From positions 1 to 52,789 of the forward strand of contig JAICJH010000049.1 in NCBI GenBank assembly GCA_025928545.1: a stretch of DNA of 52,789 nt. Direction: 5' to 3'. The position numbers and the translations under genes were made by a program. Below, piece after piece: positions 33,582-40,489 of this stretch (position 1 is its first letter; each line of letters begins with the position of its first letter). Below the pieces are notes generated by a model, which was not told where the DNA came from, did not search any database, and worked only from the letters and a program-made list of their open reading frames with translations. The DNA is from Bryobacteraceae bacterium (GTDB lineage: Bacteria > Acidobacteriota > Terriglobia > Bryobacterales > Bryobacteraceae).

Positions 33582-33703
33582 GTTCGCCCCTGATCGGGAA
33601 CGTTGCACGCCGGAGACCACCTTTCGCAGTTTTGGCCCCCGAAACGTCTCATGCCGCCCTTGGGGGGTATCGGCACCCCATTTTCCTTCTTTTCGCCATC
33701 CCG

Positions 33704-34063
33704 CTAACGGTTTGCGGCTGATTCGCCTCGATTAATGACACTTTTCAGCCTCTTGAAGTAAAGAACCGTGCCTTTGCCGTTCTGTAAGTCGGCCGCAGCG
33801 GCTAATTCCCAGCCCTTCTCGCCAAGTCTCGCCGCCGCGCTCGCCACGCTTTCCGATGAACGCCCGGCTTCCCGCTCATATTTGCAACCGCTGGCCGCCG
33901 CAAAACAAGTCTCAGTGCCACCGACAGCCGAATTGGTGACTGTGACGTATTCCCACACGGGCCCCACCGCCGGCAGCGGCTGAGTCCTGAGTGTGGACAC
34001 CAGTAAAATCAGTGCCCCGGTCACCGTCGTGGCGATCGCGATCGGTCTGCGTGCGAGTTGCAT
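33704..34063 (-). CDS. small exported DUF4177-like protein
   Basis: 119 residues from ATG 34,063, preferred over 34,072 because GAGG sits nine bases before it. A hydrophobic segment (IAIATTVTGALILLV) is followed by WEYVTVTNSAVGGTETC and RLGEKGWELAAAADLQNGKGT then LYFKR, the pattern of DUF4177 proteins (LNxLGxxGWELV). A helical insert carries two cysteines (about 53 and 60). Function unknown. Divergent from serC across 113 bases, in which no convincing promoter was found. Confidence 0.7.
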   Translation of the reverse strand: MQLARRPIAIATTVTGALILLVSTLRTQPLPAVGPVWEYVTVTNSAVGGTETCFAAASGCKYEREAGRSSESVASAAARLGEKGWELAAAADLQNGKGTVLYFKRLKSVINRGESAANR

Positions 34064-34176
34064 GTTCACCATCCTCGGGATATCAGACGCTTGAATCCCG
34101 GGAAGTGTGGAAAGTTATTCCCTTCCCGCCGCCACGGCATCAAAATCGATCCGGTATCATCAAAGTTTCCGACCCC

Positions 34177-35328
34177 ATGAAGCCAACTCAAACCCCGAAA
34201 AACCCCTGTTTCTCCTCAGGCCCCTGCGCCAAGCACCCGGGCTGGAGCCTGGACGCTCTGAAGAAAGCCGCAGTCGGTCGTTCCCACCGCGCCAAAATCG
34301 GCAAAACGAAGCTCGCCGAAGTAATCGACCGCAGCAAAAAGCTTCTCGGTATACCCGCCGATTACGTCCTCGGCATTGTGCCCGCTTCCGACACCGGGGC
34401 CGTTGAAATGGCGATGTGGTCCATGCTCGGCGAACGCGGCGTTGACGTTCTCGCATGGGAAAGTTTCAGTTCCGGCTGGGGCGGCGACTGCAAAAACCAA
34501 CTCAAGCTCTCCGATCTCCGCATTCTCAAAGCGGGCTACGGTGAACTGCCCGACCTCAAACAGGTTGATTTTCAGCGCGACGTCGTCTTCGCCTGGAACG
34601 GCACCACTTCCGGCGTTAAAGTGCCCAACGGCGACTGGATCGCAGCTGACCGCGCCGGCCTCACCATCTGTGACGCCACCTCGGCGGTATTTGCCATGGA
34701 TATTCCGTGGGACAAACTCGACGTCGTCACCTGGTCGTGGCAGAAAGTCCTTGGCGGCGAAGGCGGCCACGGCATGATCGCGCTCAGCCCGCGCGCTGTG
34801 AAGCGCCTCGAAACCTACACGCCCGACCGTCCGCTCCCCAAGATCTTCCAGATGACGAAGGGCGGCAAACTTATCGCCGGAATCTTCGTCGGCGAAACCA
34901 TCAACACTCCTTCCATGCTCTGCGTCGAAGATGCGCTCGATGGTCTCCAGTGGGCGGAATCCGTAGGCGGTCTGTCCGGTCTGATCGCGCGTTCGAACGC
35001 CAATCTCGCCGCAATCTCGGACTGGGTCTCAGCCTCATCCTGGGCAGGCTTCCTGGCGAAAGAGCCTGCCACACGCTCGAACACCTCCATCTGCCTGGTG
35101 ATCAAGGATCCGGCCTACACCGCTCTCCCCGCCGAGGCGCAGGAAAAGCACGCAAAATCGCTTGTCTCTCTGCTCGATAAAGAAGGTGTGGCATTCGACA
35201 TCGGCGCCTACCGCGATGCGCCCGCTGGCTTGCGAATCTGGGGCGGCGCGACAGTAGACACCTCCGATCTCCAGGCGCTGCTGCCCTGGCTCGACTGGGC
35301 CTACTCAGAAGTCAAATCGACCTTCTAA
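34177..35328 (+). CDS. serC: phosphoserine aminotransferase
   Basis: 383 residues from ATG 34,177; the frame runs open for 62 more codons upstream but those do not resemble the family and would overlap the divergent gene. Fold-type I PLP enzyme with KPTQTPKNPCFSSGPCAKHP at the start, SSGWGGDC, WNGTTSGVKVP and the PLP lysine at about 190 in WSWQKVLGGEGGHGM. This is the SerC subgroup seen in alphaproteobacteria and methanogens rather than the E. coli type. It converts 3-phosphohydroxypyruvate and glutamate to phosphoserine in serine synthesis. A strong terminator follows. Confidence 0.92.
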   Translation: MKPTQTPKNPCFSSGPCAKHPGWSLDALKKAAVGRSHRAKIGKTKLAEVIDRSKKLLGIPADYVLGIVPASDTGAVEMAMWSMLGERGVDVLAWESFSSGWGGDCKNQLKLSDLRILKAGYGELPDLKQVDFQRDVVFAWNGTTSGVKVPNGDWIAADRAGLTICDATSAVFAMDIPWDKLDVVTWSWQKVLGGEGGHGMIALSPRAVKRLETYTPDRPLPKIFQMTKGGKLIAGIFVGETINTPSMLCVEDALDGLQWAESVGGLSGLIARSNANLAAISDWVSASSWAGFLAKEPATRSNTSICLVIKDPAYTALPAEAQEKHAKSLVSLLDKEGVAFDIGAYRDAPAGLRIWGGATVDTSDLQALLPWLDWAYSEVKSTF

Positions 35329-35338
35329 ACGACTGTTC

Positions 35339-35398
35339 AAAGGGGGACTGGAAGAGTTCGCCGCCTTGCGAGACTCTCCCAGTCCCCCTTTTGTTTTG
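35339..35398 (+). terminator. rho-independent terminator of serC
   Basis: An 18-bp stem (35,340-35,357 with 35,373-35,390, one mismatch) built on AAGGGGGACTGG / CCAGTCCCCCTT is followed by TTGTTTTG. It begins 11 bases past the serC stop. The stem with flanking A and T runs could work in both directions, but no gene converges from the right. Confidence 0.9.
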
Positions 35399-35532
35399 CC
35401 CCGCGCCTCCACGCCCTGATGTTCCCCCAGGGCCAACGGCGACCCCGCCCGCCAACACGAAACCGATCGCAGCTACCGTTCCGAACTTCTCGATTGGAAG
35501 TGATATACCATAGCTTCTGAGGAATTTCCCCC

Positions 35533-36459
35533 ATGCCGCGTGCACTTCTTTCCGTCGCTCTCCTGATACTGACTGGCCATGCTTTCGCCCAAGCGCCCCC
35601 CGGCGCCCCGGGAGGCCCTGGGCGTGGCCCCGCCCTTCCCCCAGTCGTGACTGGCCCGTCAGCACCTGTTCCACCCGAAGTCGCCATCCCACGTCCCACC
35701 CCGGGCGAGGTTGTGAAAATCAACGAAGCCATGATGGCCTGGATCAATTCCGACAAGTCGTCCGCCAAACCGTTGCTGGACAAATATCAATCGCTGCTGA
35801 TGCTGCAGGCTCCCCGCCTCAACGTCGCCGCCACCTACACCCAGACGCAACTCCGCATGGGACCCCGCCATCTCGGTTTTGTCGAAACCGCGGCCAAAGG
35901 CAATATCGACCTCCTGCTCGATGGCGACTCCATTACCGACTGGTGGGTGCAGGGCGAAGCCAACAAGGCCATGTTCGACAAGTATTTCGGCGGTATGAGA
36001 ACGGCCAACTTCGCGATCGCAGGTGACACCACCCAGGGCGTTCTCTGGGGACTCCACAACGGCGAGGGCCAGGGTTTTCAGCCCAAAGCCATCATGCTGA
36101 TGATCGGGACTAATAATTCCGGCACGTTCACCGCGCCCGAAATCGCCGAAGGCGTCGGGGCCATTGTGCTCGAGATGCGCAAAGACTTTCCGGATGCGAA
36201 AATCCTGCTGCTGGCGATTTTTCCGCGCAGCATACCGGGCGACCCGGTCCGGGCCAAACTCGCCGACGTAAACAAGATCATTTCGAAGCTCGACGATCAG
36301 CGCCATGTCTTCTACATGGATATCGGCGATAAATTTCTGGACGAAAAAGGCTTCTTCCTTCCGGATACGTTCCGCGGCGACAACCTGCACCCGCAGGCGA
36401 AGGGCTACGACATCTGGGGTACCGCCGTGAAGGACAAGCTTGCCGAGTTGATGAAGTAG
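35533..36459 (+). CDS. secreted SGNH/GDSL hydrolase
   Basis: 308 residues. Signal peptide 1-18 (ALLSVALLILTGHAFAQ), a Pro/Gly-rich linker (about 20-50), and an SGNH domain: block I DGDS with Ser133, block III GTNN, and the Asp/His pair in DNLH (D283, H286). Close in style to the platelet-activating-factor acetylhydrolase-like esterases that Acidobacteria export, often deacetylating plant polysaccharides; the substrate is not known. GAGGAA is the ribosome binding site. It converges on the KimA-like gene across 20 bases. Confidence 0.88.
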   Translation: MPRALLSVALLILTGHAFAQAPPGAPGGPGRGPALPPVVTGPSAPVPPEVAIPRPTPGEVVKINEAMMAWINSDKSSAKPLLDKYQSLLMLQAPRLNVAATYTQTQLRMGPRHLGFVETAAKGNIDLLLDGDSITDWWVQGEANKAMFDKYFGGMRTANFAIAGDTTQGVLWGLHNGEGQGFQPKAIMLMIGTNNSGTFTAPEIAEGVGAIVLEMRKDFPDAKILLLAIFPRSIPGDPVRAKLADVNKIISKLDDQRHVFYMDIGDKFLDEKGFFLPDTFRGDNLHPQAKGYDIWGTAVKDKLAELMK

Positions 36460-36479
36460 AGCGCTGACGATACGCCGGA

Positions 36480-38705
36480 TTAGTGGTGCTTCAGCTCTTC
36501 CTGAATATCCGCCACCGCTTCCATATAACGGTCCGGATCTTCCAGGTCCCGTTTCAACCGCTGTAGCGCCACTCCCACCACATCGCGATGGTGGAGTTTT
36601 GCGTTGAACTCATTCTGAGTGAGCTTCAGCCACAGACCATGCAGGCGATCCAGATCCTCCGGCCACAGCCGCGGTGGATGTGGGCCCAGATTGACGAAGA
36701 AAGTCTTCCGGTCCGGAGAAATGACTTCGAGCGAAAACGGCTGCCTCGGTTCGGGCAAAGCCTCCCATGCCAGACCAATGCGCTGCGCCAGATCGGCCGT
36801 ATCCATCCGCAGTGACGATCCCACCACGACGCGTGTCGCCTGGATCTTCGCCGCCGTTTGTACAATCGCTTCGAAAGGATCTTTGCTCGGCACTACCAGC
36901 AACTCGACTGTTTTTCCTTCCTTCTCAGCCAGATTCACGACGTTGGTGAAAAGTTCTCGCTCGTAGTCGGTGAACAGCTGGTTCTCAGCCAGATGGTATT
37001 CGCCGGCTCCCGACGAAATCTGACGTACGGTCATCACCACAATGTCGTGCCGCCGCAGATTCGTCTTTTCCACCACCATCTTCAGATGCGCCAGATTATG
37101 GGCTTCGCGCACCGCCACCAGAATCGATCCCGGCCTCGCCTTCAGGCTGGTGGTCGCAACTTCCGGCTGTAGCTCCAGATTGAACTCTTCGAGTCCATGC
37201 TTCACACCCACGAGTTTCTTGCGGTTGATGTGTTCGGAGACGGTGAAGATGACGAACAGAATAATGGTAAACAGGATGCCGTAGATTGTGGCATTTTTCT
37301 TGGAAAACAAATTGGCCACCGCCGTCATCCCCAGCAGCAGCGTGGTCATCCCCAGGCCGACCGGAATCTCAATGCCGCCGATTGTCAGGTTGCCGGGAAA
37401 TTTGTATTCCTGATCCTTACGGTGATAGCGGAGCACGAGCACGCCCAGCGCCTTCAGAAAGAAACTCCACACCACGCCAAACGCGTACGCCTCGCCCAGC
37501 AGATAGACGTTGCCGCCGCTCATCGCGATGGTCAGGATCTGCAGAATCGAAATCAGGTTGATGATGCGCGACGTTGTGCCGTATTTCTTGTGCGGCTTGC
37601 GGAACCAGTCCACCAGGACGCCGTCTTCGGCGACCCGGTTCATCACGCCGTTGGCGCCGATCATCGACGTGTTCACGGCTCCCGCCAGAATAATGACGCC
37701 GACGAAAACGACAAAGATCTGGAAAGCCAGGCGGAGACTTTCCGGTCCCGCCAGATGCATGGCCAGCCCGCCCAGCAGGTTGTCCACATATTGCCCGCGT
37801 ACTGCATCGGGAATGATCATCGCCGCGAATAAAGTGATTACGCCCGTACAAACCACCGAGTAAATGCAGACGATGTTGCCGGTGATCCGCAGATTTTTGA
37901 GCTTCGGATAAGCGATTTCGCGGTAGACCTGCGCCAGCGTTTCAAAGCCGCTCATCGACAGCAGAGAGTGACCGAAAGCGATGATAACCGCGACAAATGA
38001 GATTGCCGGAAAAATCGTTCCTTTGAACCAGCCGAGCGATTCATCCGTGAATTGCAGATTGTGAGGTGTGGGAGCGGGAGGAATCTGCGCCGGGCCGTGC
38101 AGGATCAGCGTCAGCGGACACCAGACAATGAAGATCACCACCATTACGGTGGTAATCTGCATGATCCGCAGCGCCTTGCCGCTTGATTCATGCATGCCTT
38201 TGATATTCAGCCACCAGAAATACATCGTCACCAGCACGGCGAATCCGGCCGCGAACGAGTTCGGCGATACACTCAGATTCGAGTGCATCATCTTAGCGAT
38301 CTGATTCGTCAATCCCGCCAGATACTGGCCCGCGCTGACCACGCTGATGGGCCCCGTCAGGATGTAGTCGAACAGCAGCGACGATACCGAAATGCGGGCT
38401 ACAAACGGCCCCATGGCGTCGCGCACCACAACGTATACGCCCCCGCGGACGAACATGGACGAACTCTCCATGTAAACCGACCGCACCGCGAAGCTGAAAA
38501 GCATAACCGCCAGAACGAACCACGGCGCGCTCCGGCCTACGGCGTGTTCGGCAATGCCGCCGGCGTAAAAAGCCGACGAGGCCAAATCGCTCAAAACGAT
38601 GGATGCCGCGCGCCAGAACGATATGAAAGCCAGCGCAACCGTGGTTGCCACCACGACTCGCGCTACGTTGCGGGGCTCCGCGCGAGCCTGTTCAGACTGT
38701 GTCAA
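36480..38705 (-). CDS. KimA-like potassium transporter (APC superfamily with UspA-like domain)
   Basis: 741 residues from a TTG at 38,705; GGAG six bases before TTG decides this over the in-frame start 15 codons upstream. An APC-superfamily permease of about 12 membrane segments (45-540) has features shared with B. subtilis KimA: VLSDLASSAFYAG, then FVRGGVYVVVRDAMG, SLLFDYILTGPISVV and LSMSGFETLAQ. A cytosolic UspA-like region follows (about 565-690: GSILVAVREAHNLAHL, RVVVGSSLRM) and a helical tail. KimA is a high-affinity potassium importer inhibited by c-di-AMP. The leader carries a c-di-AMP riboswitch, which strongly supports this assignment. Amino acid transport would be the alternative. 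Confidence 0.85.
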   Translation of the reverse strand: MTQSEQARAEPRNVARVVVATTVALAFISFWRAASIVLSDLASSAFYAGGIAEHAVGRSAPWFVLAVMLFSFAVRSVYMESSSMFVRGGVYVVVRDAMGPFVARISVSSLLFDYILTGPISVVSAGQYLAGLTNQIAKMMHSNLSVSPNSFAAGFAVLVTMYFWWLNIKGMHESSGKALRIMQITTVMVVIFIVWCPLTLILHGPAQIPPAPTPHNLQFTDESLGWFKGTIFPAISFVAVIIAFGHSLLSMSGFETLAQVYREIAYPKLKNLRITGNIVCIYSVVCTGVITLFAAMIIPDAVRGQYVDNLLGGLAMHLAGPESLRLAFQIFVVFVGVIILAGAVNTSMIGANGVMNRVAEDGVLVDWFRKPHKKYGTTSRIINLISILQILTIAMSGGNVYLLGEAYAFGVVWSFFLKALGVLVLRYHRKDQEYKFPGNLTIGGIEIPVGLGMTTLLLGMTAVANLFSKKNATIYGILFTIILFVIFTVSEHINRKKLVGVKHGLEEFNLELQPEVATTSLKARPGSILVAVREAHNLAHLKMVVEKTNLRRHDIVVMTVRQISSGAGEYHLAENQLFTDYERELFTNVVNLAEKEGKTVELLVVPSKDPFEAIVQTAAKIQATRVVVGSSLRMDTADLAQRIGLAWEALPEPRQPFSLEVISPDRKTFFVNLGPHPPRLWPEDLDRLHGLWLKLTQNEFNAKLHHRDVVGVALQRLKRDLEDPDRYMEAVADIQEELKHH

Positions 38706-38754
38706 GAGATTCTCCTGTTTCCTGTTTCCATAGCGGAAAACAACTCTCAAATTT

Positions 38755-38894
38755 GGCCTGCGGGGTTAGCTGACGGGCTGGAGCTTGAAAGTACTCCGTC
38801 CGGAATTTCGGACTTAGCCCCCTGTGAAATACCGCGTTTTGCGGCATGGGTCCCCCGCTTGCATCGCGAAGAGTCTCGCGAAGAATTCGGCTCC
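38755..38894 (-). promoter_or_regulatory. ydaO/yuaA-type c-di-AMP riboswitch
   Basis: Read on the minus strand the leader of the transporter gene holds the conserved blocks of the ydaO/yuaA riboswitch in order: GCCGAAT near the 5' end, GCGGGGGACCCA (38,858-38,847), GGGGCTAAGTCCG, a variable stem, CTTTCAAGCTCCAGCCCG, then CAGCTAACCCCGCAGGC near the 3' end (38,772-38,756). These match the B. subtilis ydaO RNA closely, including the CAGCTAACC(C/T)CG block. In that RNA two c-di-AMP molecules bind and switch expression off. Between it and the TTG start lies a small TGTTTTCC/GGAAACA hairpin just before the ribosome binding site. The same class controls kimA in Bacillus. The 5' end is 30 bases from the cca start on the other strand. 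Confidence 0.85.
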
Positions 38895-38923
38895 TTCAGA
38901 TTACCACGGAAAGCGTGTGGAAC

Positions 38924-40267
38924 GTGACTAACGATAGTCTTGCTGGATCAATAGTTAGACAAATTCGAGCCGAAGGATACTCAGCATGGCTCGTCGGCGG
39001 CTGTGTCCGCGATCTGTTGCTCGGCCGTGAGCCCGACGACTTCGATGTCGCCACTTCCGCCCAACCCGCTGAATTATTAAGACTTTTCCCACGGGCCGGA
39101 CAGGTCGGGGCGCATTTCGGGGTCGTACTCGTTCACGAAAACGAAGCCGAGGTTGAGGTCGCCACCTATCGGCGCGACATGGATTACGTCGACGGAAGAC
39201 ACCCTTCGTCCGTTCAGTTCGAGAACAGCCCCGAACAGGATGTCCTCCGCCGCGATTTCACCATTAACGCGCTGCTGCTCGATCCGGAGAGCGGCGAGGT
39301 GGTGGATTACGCCGGAGGCCGGGCCGACCTTGCCGCCGGAATCATTCGGGCGATCGGTGATCCTGCCACGCGCTTCGGGGAAGATCATCTTCGCCTGCTG
39401 CGGGCCGTTCGCTTCGCAGCAAGACTGAACTTCACGATCGAGCCGGCCACCTTTGCCGCCATGAAGGCGCTGGCGCCGTCTATTCGCAATATTTCGATCG
39501 AGCGCGTGCGGGACGAAATCTCGCGAATTCTGACGGAAGGAGGCGCCAGGCGAGGCTTCGAATTACTCGATGAATCCGGCCTGTTGCGGCAGGTGCTCCC
39601 GGAGGTTGCCGATTTGAAGGGCGTGCAGCAGCCGCCCGAATTTCATCCCGAAGGCGACGTCTGGACCCACACGATGATCATGCTCGAAGGCCTGAAGGAG
39701 CCGGCCCTCGACCTCGCCTTGGGCGTGCTGCTGCACGATATCGGCAAGCCCGCCACGTTTCGGATTGCCGAGCGAATCCGCTTCGACGGCCACGTCGAAA
39801 AAGGCGTCGAGCTTGCCCACCGAATGCTCATGCGGCTCCGCTACCCGCACAGCGTGATCGAGCAGGTGGAGGCTCTCATCGCCAACCACATGCGCTTCAA
39901 AGATGTTCCTAAAATGCGCGAGAGCAAAATCAAAAGATTTCTGCGCATGCCGAAATTCGACCAACACCTGGAACTGCATCGGCTGGATTGCCTTTCGAGC
40001 CATGGCAGTCTGGCGAATTACAACTTTGCCCGCACGAAGCAAAGCGAAGTGCCCCCGGAAGAACTCCGGCCTGCGCCGCTGATAACGGGACACGATCTCA
40101 TCGCCGCGGGTCACAAGCCGGGACCTGCCTTCGCAGCCGCTCTCAGAGAAGCAGAAGATGCCCAGCTGGAAGGTCGCGTTTCAACCCGGGAACAAGCTCT
40201 CGCGATTGCCCTCGAAAGCCTGGGTTCGCGTGCGTCCGGAGACAAATCGCACACTGTTGTCCCGTAG
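38924..40267 (+). CDS. cca: tRNA nucleotidyltransferase (CCA-adding / poly(A) polymerase family) with HD domain
   Basis: 447 residues from a GTG at 38,924, with GGAAAG ten bases upstream; a longer in-frame ORF from 38,846 would run through the riboswitch region. The class II nucleotidyltransferase head carries LVGGCVRDLLLG and EPDDFDVATSA (metal aspartates), then RRDFTINALL and GEDHLRLLRAVRFAARL. An HD domain (about 255-370) has HTHTMIMLEGL and LLHDIGKP. It adds or repairs the 3' CCA of tRNAs, although the nearby tRNA-Val encodes its own CCA. Without tests a poly(A)- or A-only role cannot be excluded. Confidence 0.92.
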   Translation: MTNDSLAGSIVRQIRAEGYSAWLVGGCVRDLLLGREPDDFDVATSAQPAELLRLFPRAGQVGAHFGVVLVHENEAEVEVATYRRDMDYVDGRHPSSVQFENSPEQDVLRRDFTINALLLDPESGEVVDYAGGRADLAAGIIRAIGDPATRFGEDHLRLLRAVRFAARLNFTIEPATFAAMKALAPSIRNISIERVRDEISRILTEGGARRGFELLDESGLLRQVLPEVADLKGVQQPPEFHPEGDVWTHTMIMLEGLKEPALDLALGVLLHDIGKPATFRIAERIRFDGHVEKGVELAHRMLMRLRYPHSVIEQVEALIANHMRFKDVPKMRESKIKRFLRMPKFDQHLELHRLDCLSSHGSLANYNFARTKQSEVPPEELRPAPLITGHDLIAAGHKPGPAFAAALREAEDAQLEGRVSTREQALAIALESLGSRASGDKSHTVVP

Positions 40268-40309
40268 TCACGCCCATTAGAATCAGCAGCTTACAGGTGT
40301 AATTTCCGT

Positions 40310-40331
40310 CACTCAGGCGAATGCCTGAGTG
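40310..40331 (+). terminator. hairpin downstream of cca
   Basis: CACTCAGGC (40,310-40,318), loop GAAT, GCCTGAGTG (40,323-40,331): a perfect 9-bp stem with a tetraloop, followed by ATTTAA rather than a T run. It lies 43 bases past the stop. Termination is likely but not certain. The remaining 158 bases up to the next gene hold one further small stem (TGCCGA/TCGGCA at about 40,451-40,468). Confidence 0.55.
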
Positions 40332-40489
40332 ATTTAAGGTCGGTGCCCGATACCCCTGCCAGATCAATTCGGAATACCTTGAGAGTTGCTCGACGAAAAC
40401 CGGCCACTTTTACTTGAAGTCCTGAACCACCCCTGATCCTCCGCTGCCGACCCAAATCGGCAACTACCCAAATTAACTTTCGAGGCAGA

